This document shows, in pieces, positions 32,501-45,400 of a DNA stretch of 64,000 nucleotides (positions within the stretch are counted from its first letter, which is position 1; every line of letters starts with the position of its first letter). Made by a program: the position numbers and the translations under genes. The notes under the pieces are model-generated. The model did no database searches. It saw only the letters and a program-made list of their open reading frames with translations, and was not told where the DNA came from. This DNA is from Bugulina stolonifera. Taxonomy: Eukaryota; Bryozoa; Gymnolaemata; Cheilostomatida; Bugulidae. The stretch lies in assembly GCA_935421135.1 (NCBI GenBank), contig OW285190.1, positions 9,682,501-9,746,500 on the forward strand. Direction: 5' to 3'.

Positions 32501-35500
32501 TTATACTATATATACACCTACATGTATGTACTTTACTTATACTATATATACACCTACATGTATGTACTTTACTTATACTATATATACACCTACATGTATG
32601 TACTTTACTTATACTATATATACACCTACATGTATGTACTTTACTTGTACTATATATACACCTACATGTATGTACTTTACTTATGCTATATATACACCTA
32701 CATGTATGTACTTTACTGGTACTATATATACACTTACATGTATGTACTTTACTTGTACTATATATACACCTACATGTATGTACTTTACTTATACTACATT
32801 CAGCAACATCACAATGTATTATATTTGCAGTGACTGCTGGAATATGTGATGGTGTTACACTAGACGATGGTAAATGCCTTACACTAGTTAGGAGAATTGG
32901 ATCATGGAAGAATGCTTCACAGATATGTGGAGATAACTCCAGTCTCCTCGCTCTTACAGGTACCAGTATTTTGTGGACACATCAAATTGAATAACAGCAC
33001 ATATTCACATAAAAATTGTTATGACTATGAGGTACATGTAGTATAATGTAGGAAAAATTTAGTTTGTTTACACATACATGTACATGTATTTATACATGCA
33101 TACACGTAAATGTAAATATTACAGTATCATGTGATTTATTCGTTTCATATTTATGGAGAATACAGTAAACAAAATAACCATTTTTGTTTTCATGTATGAA
33201 TTTTAGTTCAACCCTTTCATACTAGCTAGTTATAATAATACATTATTCAACAATTTAATACAACACATTATTAACCTTTGAACTCCCTGACACTCCCAAA
33301 CACAAATACAAATAACCTCGATCTTAGACTAAGCTCCTGATTATACTATACCCTTCATGTTCATATCGCCGTATTTTTATAGACGAGTCTAGAGTTAATG
33401 CCTCCAGATATCTCCTCTTTAACAATTACATGGACAGAGCATGGGTGGCTGGGCACACAGAGTCAGTCAGGGCATGGAGATGGACAGGTAATACCAAATC
33501 TAATGTATTTACCATCACTATTATGTAATTACGGCCAATTTTTTACTTGCACTGCTGTAAAACATTTACCACATACACTTCTAGATCCATGAACAAGTTT
33601 GCAAACTTTACTGTAAAATCATTTTAAATTTCAATTGTGTGTCTTTCCATTCACCAACTAATCTATAACTATGCTAAATATTAAATTTATGTAGTTTTCT
33701 TACTCACTAGATACCAGGGCAGAGCATTGAAAATGAATTCAAATCTTAATAAAAATATATTATTATTATTATTATACTACAAGTTCTATTTTGGAGATTA
33801 ACACTACTACTTGTAAGATAATTTTTGTCGTCACAAGCTCAAATGATGAACATATGCGATATGTATGATGTATAATATGTATATTTTTCAACTACCAAAT
33901 AATATCTAGGCCTAAGTTGACAATTCAATGCTACTGTTTTAGACAATTCAGACATATCTGAGTTCTCATGGGCTGCAGACGAACCCACAGTGTTGAATAA
34001 TGGAGAATATAATATACAGCTGAGAAAGACGAATGGTTACAGATGGAGAGCTATTTCTGGTACAGATTTATATGACACTGCCAACGGCTGGTCTGTTAAC
34101 AAATATGTCTGCCAATGTGAGTGTTTCTATTTGTCGGTTACTATATAATTTTACATTGCTACTTGTATCTATATTACTTATATTCATATAAATATACAGT
34201 ATCATTAGCTTGACATTGGTGTATAATACAGTCTTTGAGAACTCTGGGCAAGGACGGAACATTCTAAATATTACATCTGTTATTGCGCCTTACACATAGA
34301 CATGGTAACAAAAGGCTTAGCATGCATGTGCATTATATACATGTATGTATATGCATACGTTCTTGTGCAACTTGATGGAACATCATTTATAGTGCTACTA
34401 GTTTTACTGCATGGTAATAGATACATGTATATGTAGATGGAGGAGACTGCTCGGCCAATACATATGTGGATCCACATATATCTCTCAATGGTTCATGTTT
34501 TGTATTCCAAAGTAAGTTCTACCATGGTGATCACGATGGAAAATGTGTCTCTTGGAATGAGGTGAGTATATAGTGATATGCGCTGTATATCACTTTGGCT
34601 TTGCTGTGTAATATAGTATTTATTTAAGAACTATTTGCTAAGATGTGTGTTAAAGTTAAACCAATAATTTTTGAACAATGGTATTCCCAGGAGAGGCCCA
34701 ATCATGGAGATAATAACTATTGGACTACGTACTGTAAGACTAGAGGAATAAACTGGCAGGATGCCAACAGTAAATGTATAGCTTCTGGTGGAATACTGGC
34801 AAAGGCCGACACAGCTGTAAGTGAAATTTATATGGTGACAAATAACCATATGTTTATTTGAATGCTCCAGGCCAGTCTTCAATTTTAGTAGCACAACCAA
34901 GTGTAAAATAATACTACTATTGATTATTGTTATATTATATTATTATAACAACTTGGTTAGCAAAAATTTTGCTGAGCAAAAGTGTCCATACTGATTTTTA
35001 CACTACATGTATATACCAAGTTAAATATATTAGTTTTATGCAGTTTATAAGCAACTCGCTGACCAGCTACATATCGAGGAAAGCTAGCCAAGAGAGGAGG
35101 TACGGTGGTAATTATTGGTTGGGAGCCAGTTCTAGTTCACAGATGGAGTGGAGATGGGCACAGAACAGTACAGGTGAGAGGTCTGTCCTTTTCAATTATT
35201 CTTGCTGGAGCTTAGAAATATTATAAGTTGTTCACAGTGACATCGATATGGTAAGAAAAGGTTTTAATTAAAACTGTTTAAATAATTTGGCATGATATGT
35301 TAGAGTGGCTGTAGGTTATTATAGGTTGTTAAATTTAAAGTATGATTGCTCATTTACATGCATGCTTTTTATTACCACTTGTAGATATAGCCTCAACTCT
35401 CGCAATGCCTAGTGTTAGTAGTCAGGCTCAAAGGTTTGGGTACATTCTCAAAACTGGCAGCGTTGAAACAGTCACACAACAGTTTGGGGAAGATGAGTGG

Positions 35501-37374
35501 CTACTGCCTGCTTACCTATGTGAATCAGGTATTGGTGTATATATATTATGATATAAGATTGTAGGAGGCAAAGTTACAGGATATTGTGAGATCATTTGAG
35601 AGAATGCAACTTTTCATTACGTCCAATGGCTTATAAGTGCCAATGGTGAAAACACTGGTTTATAATAATACTCCAGTACTCGATACTATAATAGTTATAC
35701 ATAATGTATTGGGAATACTCACCTTGTCATAAAACAAGATCCTAAGATCAAAAACTCAGGTCACTATTTCATCCCTTCTACCCTCCTCACGTGTAGTTCT
35801 TGAAAACATGGCACCTGTATATAGCATTTGTTTTGTAAAAACACTTTGTTAATTTTCGCTTTGTGTGGTGCATTAAAATGCTAAATTGGGAGCATGTGAT
35901 GGTCTGTAATGTAATGTAATTTGGACTGCCCTGTTGCCATAAAAACGAACTTCAAAGTTTCACAATATTTCAGAATAAAATTAGTAGATATCTGCATATA
36001 ATTCTCTCTATATCTGAGCAATCTCATGTAGACTTAGTGGAAGCCCCAACTCTGTGTGGAACTCCTCCCCATGCCCCTCACACCATATCTGTGACTCTCT
36101 CTGTACCGAAGGTCCCGGGAGACACCATACAGCAGCAGTGTGTCGATGGATACAGGTCTGGCGCTTCTTTTCCATGCTATTGCTTAGCATCGGGGAGGTG
36201 GGACAGCTACTGTGAGTCTAGTGTGCAGTGTACAGGTGAGTCACAGTCTACTACGATTACTTCATTATAATTATATCATTATAGAGAAATAATATGCAAA
36301 GTGTGACACTAAAGTTAGTGGAACTTACTGTCATGTACATGAGAATAGTATCAGATTTACAGTTTTATCTTTTTATCTTCTTTATAAGTATTCTGTTGAT
36401 GCTATGTTCTATTACAAGATTATTCTATCAACATTTTAGAAGTTGCCCTCCCTCATTGATAATTTTGAGAGATGATAACTCCATAAAACTGCTGAATAGT
36501 TTCACCTGTGTAGTCTGGCTTGTTCCACGACTCACTAGTAGTGGAAGAGTGTATAGTTTACAGTACATTACAGTTCTGGTGCATGAATATCTCTTATGGT
36601 ATATGAATTCATCTTTCTTGTATTTCTTTAGAGATACCCACAACTGTGTCAAGGAATCTGAGTACAACTGCTCCAACTACACAACGTAAGTTCTATGCTC
36701 TCCACCAGTTAATACCGTACATATACATGTAAATATGATATAGTAAGATAGTGTAACTCTGTAATGTGAGATAGTGGGAGGCAAGTTATATTGAGAGATG
36801 ATTTGAGAGAGGACAACTTCTAATTATGCTAAATAGCTTTGGTGCAAGGTACTCGAGTATGATGATACATTGCTGGGCCAATTTTCTGTCATACGTGCAT
36901 ACTTGATGTACTCAAGTATAACATAATGTAGTAAAATCAGTGACTGTATCTAAGAGAATAACATAACATAGTATTGTAGCTACAAGCTACAAAGTCTGAT
37001 GTTTCATAGTAGGTTGAGAGCTTCATTTGCATTTTAAATGATTTGTAGGTTCAACCACAACCAGGTCTACTATTGCGCAGCTGATCACAAATTCTACTTC
37101 ACAAGTGAATCCTCTAACAAATGAAACTACAACCATAGAACCCACCACTGCTGTCACTCCTACCCAAACTGAAACCACCCCCTTCACTGATACAACCACT
37201 TCCTTCACAGATACAACCACTTCCTTCTCAGATACAACCACTGCTGTAGTAAATGGATCCCACCCCACTACCGCAACCGCAACCACAGTAATAGAAGATT
37301 CTACAACTTCAGTGTTTGCCCCCACTACCACAGAACTCTCTGGATCCAGTGCAGCAACCAATTCCACATTTTGA
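29544..37374 (+). CDS. cluster gene 3: secreted CCP-CTLD-CTLD-CCP protein with Thr-rich tail
   Basis: Twelve exons: 29544-29601, 29995-30183, 32831-32959, 33383-33487, 33943-34116, 34437-34561, 34691-34816, 35044-35173, 35385-35528, 36032-36235, 36632-36685 and 37049-37374, giving 587 aa with phases closing exactly. Residues 1-19 are a signal peptide. About 20-82 are CCP1 (CYRPEVPANAEI, GIWSGAAPLC). About 83-218 are CTLD1 (RAWVAGHTE, WAADEPTV, NKYVCQ). About 219-393 are CTLD2 (NGSCFVFQSKFY, WQDANSKCIASGG, LLPAYLCES). About 394-461 are CCP2 (LCGTPPHAPHTI, SGRWDSYC). The Thr/Ser-rich tail has a short SFTDTTT repeat and no membrane anchor. The exon plan is the same as in gene 2, so they are tandem duplicates. 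Likely role: extracellular carbohydrate or microbe recognition, which is inference; canonical EPN/QPD-WND calcium-sugar motifs are not clear. Confidence 0.9.
30633..30903. mobile_element. 271-bp MITE with 17-bp terminal inverted repeats
   Basis: Ends are AGGTGTCTTCGCGACCT and its exact reverse complement AGGTCGCGAAGACACCT. The interior is GC-rich compared with the intron around it. AAT flanks both sides and may be a 3-bp duplication. It has no coding capacity. It sits in the first long intron of gene 3, between CCP1 and CTLD1. Confidence 0.85.
31170..31700 (-). pseudogene. LINE (non-LTR retrotransposon) reverse transcriptase 3' relic
   Basis: On the minus strand the distal frame contains LLTFYKTNLKPVISYASPAW and LERLQKPATKVIF, the typical C-terminal part of LINE reverse transcriptases. 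After a frame change near 31440 another frame gives YDDRLSVLGLPTV and FSTAQNYFDKITKDQSHPL, the usual carboxy-terminal block of these ORFs. The start is missing and at least one frameshift is present, so it is a dead 5'-truncated fragment in the gene 3 intron. Confidence 0.8.
32156..32796 (+). repeat. 36-bp minisatellite, about 18 copies, just upstream of a gene 3 exon
   Basis: The unit includes TATGTACTTTACTTATACTA followed by TATATACACCTACATG. It is highly homogeneous, with scattered changes such as TTGTAC for TTATAC. Since 36 is divisible by three, all frames read as repeating Tyr/Leu or Thr/Tyr peptides; I do not take these as coding. The array ends 35 bases before the CTLD1 exon at 32831, so it occupies the branchpoint/polypyrimidine neighbourhood of that intron. 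Confidence 0.95.
36780..36825. repeat. copy of the GTTGTC hairpin repeat family
   Basis: It includes the phrase TTTGAGAGAGGACAACTTCTAA, matching related sequence at 12561, 41140 and 55415. A further diverged relative is near 36438-36500. It lies in a gene 3 intron. Boundaries are approximate. Confidence 0.4.
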
Positions 37375-37659
37375 GACAATCACAACCACACACAACTAAA
37401 TATGACAGACAATTCACACTTGTGGAGTACAATATGATTACTCTATTTAACTCATAGGCTATGGTTAATTGGTATTGCATTAGTCTTGTATTGCTAATAT
37501 TACAGTACATCTGTCGTGTGCTAACTAGTCATGATGTGAAAAATATACAGCTATTTAATGTTGAATTAACGATGTTACTTCAATCAATTCAATCTTTCAC
37601 CTTTTCCTAATAATTAAGACAATTGAAAGAAATGCCTGTACTATAATATGCTCTCAACT

Positions 37660-39102
37660 TTATTTCACACGAAGTGTACAGAAATTAGCCTCAATTTCAC
37701 GCATTGAGAGAGGCTGCCTACTCTGACATTCACTTCTATCAGGTTCTACCATTTTATTGGCTGATATATAGTATTGAGAGTTGGTTAATGTTCTGTCTAT
37801 GTATTCCATTGGTTTTCTCTGATCAAGCAATCTTCTGCTGAGGAGTCGCCTTCTCTTGCCTCCATCACTTGTAATTGCTCTTACCGTTTCTATTTCTGGA
37901 AGCAGTCTCTCATAGTAAGAGTAACCATAGCAACCAAACAAACCCTCTTCTTCAACAATACGCTGGGTTATAAGGGCTGGGGTTGCCGCCGATTTGCACA
38001 TTCTTGATGTAGGGACTTCCTGTTGTTGTATAGCTCTGAGTACAATCTTATAAGACGTGTGACGTGATAAAGATTCTTTCTCCGTATCTATAGCCTTCTG
38101 TAGCTTTCCTGTATCACACAGAACCGAAATTACTGAAATAGGCTTAAATGTAAATGGAATGGACCAATTTGACCTATATACGAAGTACATGTACGTAAAA
38201 TAGTAGAAACTGGTCAAGCAACTAATTGTATATTTGGAACGTTGGATGTAAAAGTTTATATTCTTTATCATGCTAGCTTCTGTGTTAACATAGCTTCAGT
38301 TGAAAAACAGGCCAAAGTAGTAAATACGATCGTATTACGTATTCGTATTACAGTTGATGTTCTTCGAAATGAGATCATCGACCTAGTGACATACCTAGTA
38401 ACACAAAGTCATGTTACATGTATAGCGGAAGTAATGATATACAAATGTAGCCCTCGGATCATTGCACACAACATCGCGCTAAGACTAAGTGATTTTGCTC
38501 CTCAACTAGGCCTAACTAATCGATTTAATATATTATACTAACTACAATAATATGGACGACATTGATTATAATCAATATTTTATAATATCGATACATATAA
38601 TATTATTAACTAAAAGCAATCAATATTATACCTCATAATTTCAACTCATTCTAAACATTTTACTGCAGGTTTAAACTTTGAGCTGATTAACTACATCCAT
38701 GACAAGGAGAGTTGTTTTTTATGAATTAAAACTATTTCTACTTGACACCACATCCAGTTATAATTAAGCTTGTATATACAACTTCTACTCATCCAAGGAT
38801 AACTGCAGTACTTGCAAGATCTGGTTTACCAACAGGGAAGGATTTAAATTGTATAAAAATAGAGAAAAAACGAAGTTCTCACCGAGTCTCCATTCAGCGT
38901 TTTTGGTGATCCGTTTGTGGTCTTCAGTTAGGTTGCAGCCAATACTCCGGTTCTGGGCCAGAGCTTGTTTATTAGAACGTTCTGATATCCTCTGACAGGC
39001 GTCATCTCTAGACTCAACTGTATAAGTATACCCACATACTTTCCCATTTACATACCTTGGGGTTGGTACAATCCTTTGGTGCTTACTCCTGTTCAATGCC
39101 AT
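37660..39102 (-). CDS. unrecognised two-exon gene, 230 aa
   Basis: Exon 1 is 39102-38883 and exon 2 is 38132-37660. The donor G|GTGAGA and acceptor TTTCAG match in phase 1 and the sum is 693 bases. The protein is soluble, basic and has no signal peptide or membrane segment. Notable parts are CQRISERSNKQALAQNRSIG, a helical KLQKAIDTEKESLSRH segment, and a basic GGKRRRLLSRRLL stretch. I do not recognise the family. A small cytosolic or ciliary protein is possible, but nothing in the sequence proves it. The stop codon TAA lies within AAATAAA, so stop and poly(A) signal overlap. It is convergent with gene 3, whose stop is 286 bases away. Confidence 0.7.
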
Positions 39103-41606
39103 CTACGATAAAATAGGGCACACAGAAAATTATGAATGTTGTACTGTCATGTAAATTCTATCTAGTTTTAGTTTGGTTTTTGTTCTGCTTGGTACTTAGT
39201 CTAAGCCCCAGTATTCTATCAATACATGTTGAAAAATGGTGTGTGAATGTATCATCATATTTACATAGTCAGCCCCTAGTAATAACAGATTCTATCAAAT
39301 AGTGATTGACGATAGACACCCACATAATAGATAATACAATATAATATCACAAATCGTACAGGCTGTAATTGAGTTTCATATTTAACTTACCTCGTTAAAA
39401 TAAAACTTGCCTTTTCAGTGATAGTTTGAAGGCTACAAAGTCATGTCTAATAATATGGTCTGTACAATTATGAAATACATCCTCCCGGTTGCTACATGTG
39501 ATACACATTAGATGTGAGAAAGAACAATAAACATCAAGTTTCATTGCTCCTTTAGACGCCTTTTATTCCCCAGAGTGACATAAAAGTTTAAATGAGCTTA
39601 TTCATTTGTATCAGATAATGCACTAAATATACACTATGCCATCCCTTTATTACATACTTTATTCTACAATGTATTTATACAACATTTATTACAATGAAAC
39701 CTATTAAATAACCATAGTTCAATAATATTATTGATTTAGAGCAATGACCAGCCACCATATCTTATAAATTACATCAGCCCACTAACACCAATAACAATTA
39801 TACACAGTGTACATGGATAATAATAATATTATAGACATGTAAGCTAGTTTTTTTGCATTTTTTCATCATGTTAGAAAAAGATAGGCTATACCAGATAATT
39901 GTACTATCTACTATAGCCTATAGTATTTTGATAGCTTGAGATCTTAGTGATCATGGAAATTATGTTGGCAGTACTAAGAATAGTGACATAAGGTATATTC
40001 AATAGATGCTCTACACCAATCAAGTGAAATGTATAATGTATAAATTATTTGTAACGTCTAAGTCCTCACGAGTGCATCAAGTAAGACAAGTAGACCTTCA
40101 CACTTCTGAGTGTGAATTACATATACATGATGTCAGAAACTATATAAACCTGTTTTAGCTGACAAATTACGTATCAATGTGTTCGTTATGTACATCAAGA
40201 TAATATACACTGTAGTTAATACTTATATGTACAGTATACATAACATGTACCTATATAGAAAGAGAAAGAACCGTTACCTGAATTGGTGGACTACTTGGAT
40301 TCCGATGGTACTGGTGTTAGCCCTACATGTACTTTATACTGATGAATATATTATTTATAGATGATACAACAATTCCAAGAACTTGCTAATTAAAACGTAA
40401 ATGAGAGAGATGAACTTATTCCTAAGCGCTTTGTTCTTGACTTGGTTCTCTAGTTCTCACGATCTTCTCTCCTGAGTCCTGACTCTTTATCCGTTTTCGG
40501 CAAACATCAATTATGTTTAATATTTCTGACATTTGCTAGCATTTGATTGACTGTGTTTATGGCTTTACAATGACAATAGCATCAGCAGCATTGTGCCATA
40601 AAAATAATATAATTCCAGGCTTTTTACATAATATAACGTTATGTAAATACAAAATAGCCAGTAATTATTGTATGCATGTATATATAGTATGGGTCTATAT
40701 TATAGCCTGCTGTGAAAAGTTAGCCTATGATGAGATATTTATAAAGGCTACATAGTAACATGGGTTATGAAGGGTTACTTGCTAGATTTCTAGATAGCAG
40801 AGGTTCCCAGGAGTTGTACTGTACAATCTATAAAGATGAAAGCTATGGGGAAATAGCATCATTTGACCATGCTATATATTTTATTAAAATGCACAACAAC
40901 GTACAAACATGTATACTTGTATAGCATATTACTAGCAGGCCCATACTAGAGTATAGAGTTTGTGGTTGATGGCATGCTGCTGCAGCTCCCAATGCCTATT
41001 CTACTAATTCCAGCCTATAGACATTTACCAGTTACCACCACATTTTAAAAAGTGCCAATTCAGCTACATTGGCACTCATGAGCTATTAATTAGAATTTGT
41101 CCTCTCTCAATTTGTTCTTCTACAAAGGAGAAAATAACTGAGAAAAGACAACTTCTAATTATTATCAATCTATGTTTAGTGAGGGACCTGTCAAGAGTTA
41201 TCGCGCCTTGAATAATACTCGACGACAGAATACTTCTAAGACGGTCGCTAGTAGAATCGGTAATGACCATTTGGTATTTGCTGTATTATGGTCAAAGATA
41301 TCTTTGTTATGGTCTGCGTTGTGACCTGAAAATATTTTTAATGGATTGAATATTGTTCATTTTTAAACATTTCCGGGGTTCAGTTTCCACGTATTCAATA
41401 TCAATGAAAATACAAATTGACAAAACATTACCCTTCCTCTACAAAAGCAGCTATAAAGTATTGCTATGTTAAATTTGACTAAACTTTAAACAGCTTAGTT
41501 TTGTTTATTAGCCTTTTATAAGGTCCGATTTTTACCAGGTAAGTGTTGAACTTGCAGTTTGAGTTACGTTTTGACAAAGTTTCTTTAGGTGTGGTGGTGG
41601 AGAAAT
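39103..41606. other. intergenic region upstream of the 230-aa gene and GOLGA4
   Basis: A 2.5-kb AT-rich spacer. Short open frames here look random. One GTTGTC-family hairpin remnant lies near 41095-41155. Promoters of both divergent flanking genes should lie between 39103 and 42417, but I cannot place them. Confidence 0.45.
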
Positions 41607-41690
41607 TTAGATAGCCTTAGTTCATTGATTGTGATTGGGGTTTGGGGAAGGGCAGTCTACCAACAAAAATAGAGAAGACAGATTGTCTCT
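41607..41690 (+). repeat. dispersed repeat copy related to 214-297
   Basis: It shares AAATTTAGATAGCC, GGGGTTTGGGG and GTCTACCAAC in the same order with the reverse complement of 214-297. It is followed by several further GTCTACCAAC-type blocks up to 41840, suggesting local duplication within the element. Confidence 0.55.
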
Positions 41691-41782
41691 GTACAATTTT
41701 GTTGGACAGTCTACCAACTAAATAATATAGAGACTCAGATTAGGGCAGTCTGCCAACAGATATTAATATTTATATTATTAAT

Positions 41783-41851
41783 ACTCTCTATATTTTATTG
41801 GTAGACTCTCTATATTAAATATAGAGAGTCTACCAATAAAATATAGAGAGT
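41783..41851. repeat. perfect 34-bp inverted repeat (hairpin)
   Basis: ACTCTCTATATTTTATTGGT (start of the left arm) runs to 41816. After a single A at 41817 the exact reverse complement follows to 41851. The stem is perfect. It lies about 570 bases upstream of the GOLGA4 start codon, possibly in its promoter or 5' UTR intron. Confidence 0.92.
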
Positions 41852-42417
41852 CAGATTGAGATTATCATTATGATTCACTTTCACTTTGATTTCACTCATC
41901 TTAATTCTGACTTGTACTTTTTTATATATAAAAATAATATTGTAGGCCTGTTATTTCTATAGTTTTTCAATTTTTACATCATTAAATTATTCAGTGGTAG
42001 CTATTCTCTATTCATGCTGTTAGTTTTATAAAATTTATTTATGTATTCTTATTTGGAAGTGGTCACGACATGCCAACCTTGAACAAGGCCTAAATTGAAG
42101 CCGGAGATCAACTGGCAGAACGTCAGATCTGATTGAAAAGCAACACAATGTCCAATTTCATTTGGGGCGTAGCAATGTTTGTTCCTTAGTGTATCTCAAG
42201 TTTCTGAGGTACTCTCTGCTAGAAATTAGAGATATTTAAATTCAACTGTGAATAAGTTGCTGAACAATGTAGTGAAAACAATTATTGTTTATTGTTCGAA
42301 TCAAATCCTGAATAATTTAATTACTAGACTTGAATTTAAGTTAATTTAAGTAGATTGTTGTAGGCCTATGTGATTCTTGTGATATTTTAGAAAGAAGCTG
42401 GCTGAAAAGTAAATAGG

Positions 42418-45400
42418 ATGTTTAAGAAACTTAAGCAGAAGCTAGAGGACAGCGCCGAGAAAGTAGTTCAACAAGTGAGCTCTAACACTTCTGCCGGGGC
42501 ATCAGCAAATCCTCCAGCAAATGGTAAACCAAATGTAAAAGAAGGGAATCTGTTGGATATAGATCCACCATCTAACCAGTCAACACCACTGAAACCCAAT
42601 TCCAACAATGCCGCTTCATCCCAGGTAGTGCCGTAGTATTTACTATAGAGTTTACTACTTATAGTAATGCATAGGGCCTGAGCTATTAGCCTTACTCTTC
42701 ATCTCAGGTAGTCCCGTAGTATTTACTATATTGAGTTTACTACTTATAGTAGCCCTACTCCTAAGACTTGTAAATGAGTGACTCTGCTCAATAAAAGTGA
42801 ACAAATATGTTGTGTTTGAGACATAATTATATGATTGTTAATAATCTCACAAGAACATGCTGAATCCTGGCAATGTTACCATCTAATTGGTTATGTAGGC
42901 ATCAAGAGGAGACGACTCATATATGACAGCAAATGATTCTACTGCTACAATAACAGATAACAGTGCACTTGATCTGCCACCCACACCAAGTGCCCCGTCC
43001 TATACTCTGCCCAGTGACACAGAGAGTGAGGCTGAGACAGACACAGTTGTCAATATTCAAGCCTTTAGTAAGGAAGAGTTATTCCAGAGATTCAGAGCTG
43101 TTGAGAGGACAGCTGTGAAATATAAGAATAAGTACAAGCAGGTAGGCTACTATGATACAGTTATGTAAGTGGTAAGCTGGTGCTATCTTGTGCATGTGTC
43201 GAGTTGTTGGGAACGAATTATAAAAAAACAGTTGGATCAGAAAACAATTAACTGTTTTATTGATGAAAGTGTAACCAGTCTATTTATCTTTTAATTAAGG
43301 AACTTCAGACTGGCAAGCTTTGAAACTTTTTTTCACATTATTTTTCATTTAGTAAGCGTTTCTAAGTCTGTGTCATCATTGTTCAACTTCACTGAAATTT
43401 ACGCTAGTAAATATCAGGACATCATTTTTTTTTAAAAATCTTCAGAAGTGTATTGCTACTTTTTAGGTATTCACTGCCTTCAACCAGGCCGAGAAGGAAA
43501 GGGCCAAACTGAGCGACCTTCTCACACAATCCCAAGATAAGGCATTCCGCAGAATTTCCGAGTTGCGAGAGCAATCTGAACTTGAGCGTAAAAGTAAACA
43601 ACATCTAGAGACTAGTTTCCAGTCAACTTTGGAAGAAAAGGACACGGAAATATCTACGTTGAAGACCAAGGTATATGACCTGGCTTACTTACATGTGTAC
43701 CTGTATCGTTCCTGCAGGTACAGCTATATTCTCATGCTGTTTCAATAAAGGCAGATGATCACTCTTAATATTGCCAACTTTCTTATCTTGTATAAGTTTC
43801 ACTTCAAACCTTGTTCATAAATTGGCTGATAGCTTGTAATCTAATGTGTTGTGAGGTCCTGGTTGGAAGCATATGGGGCCCATGTCTATCCCATTCCACA
43901 CATGGGCTAATTGAATTCTGAGAGCCTTGCCTAAGCCAGATTCTATTTTACCATGTATTGGGCCGCCATCTTGAAAACCTCTGGTGATCAAATTAATCAT
44001 AGATATCGTGACTAGATCAAATATGTTCTGTTGACACCTGAAATCACATGTAGTTGCTAATGTCATTACGTATAGGTGAACATTTTACAAGAACAGGAAA
44101 CTAGCCCCGCCTCCTCACAGCAAGCAACAGAGGAGTTGTCTACCCTGAAGGAGAAGGTGAAACGCCAAGAACAGCTTCTTACAAAATGCAAAGAGACTAT
44201 CAAAGCCAACAAGGTATACATTTACCTCTACAATGTGTGAAATTAGTGTTAATACCGCAGCTCAATTTGTACAAGTTCATACAATCTATTTTTAAAGTTG
44301 GTTTCGTTATCGCGTCTGCTGATATACATGTAGGAGTCACTTCTTAATATTCACTTACAGGACAAGCAGCTAACGCTGTCTAATGAGAGAGATGCCCTGA
44401 AGACACAGCTGGAACAGACGTCTACCTCGCTGAAAAGTCTAGAAGCTGAGAAGACATCATTGCTGAGTGAAGAGGCTGAGGCTCTGCGACGCAATGTCAG
44501 CAGACGTGATGAAGAGGTTAGTGTATAAATATACTTGTGTACTGGTAATACAGGGAAATGTTGGTGTGGGAGGGATTATTTAGTGAACATGGCATAGTTT
44601 TTGTGTGATTGGCTGAATAGATGGGTCACAGTTTCGTTGGGCTCTAATTTTAAGTTGTTTTAATGTCAGCTACTACTTTAACAAGTTCTTTTCTCTACTT
44701 TATTATTCTATATAAATTGGCTATATTTATGGGAATACTATAACGCTGGGTACATATATCAGTGGAATATAAACTGTCTGTTCTTTTGTTATCTACGAGA
44801 TTTTATTCATTGGTACTAAATTGTGGGTGTAGGTTGCAGGTGTTGAAATGCTGATATTTTGGATTTATGTTGTTCAATGTGAATATAATATTATGAACAT
44901 GTAATTATAACATGTACATTCCTACATTAGAAGACTACATTGTAGATGGCAACGTTGAAAGAGATGTTTAGCCAACAGCTCCAAGAGCTCCAAGCAGAGC
45001 TTGATAAGAAGGGGGATATGGTATCCACCCTTAGTACAGAGAATGATGATCTACAGGCTAAGAGTGAGTACTCTATGTGTTTCTCTACAGCAGTTCTATT
45101 ATATGCCTATTATTTTTTTCTCGTTTGTTTGTCGTTGGAGGCTAATATAAGCACAAATACAAGTATGGTTATCCTCCTTATACACTAACAGTAGCACATC
45201 AGCATTGCAATCAATATGCTTACAGTCAAAGATCAACTTGAAAAATCAAGGGAGATAATTAAGAAGTTGAATGAAGAGAAAAAGACGCTTTCTGGACAGT
45301 TGGCCGAGTGCCAGCAATCTCTAGAGCAAAAAGTCACGGAGCATGAAAAGGTACGATTAGTTAGGATATGGAATTATGTAAAGTGTACCGAGTATTGCTG

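Noticed and set aside
32162..32994. Tyr/Leu and Thr/Tyr repeat proteins over the 36-bp minisatellite
   Set aside because: The array is intronic and periodicity divisible by three explains the open frames.
37660..39102. Tektin-family assignment for the orphan gene
   Set aside because: Short helical stretches resemble tektin rods in composition only. The nonapeptide signature and the length are absent.
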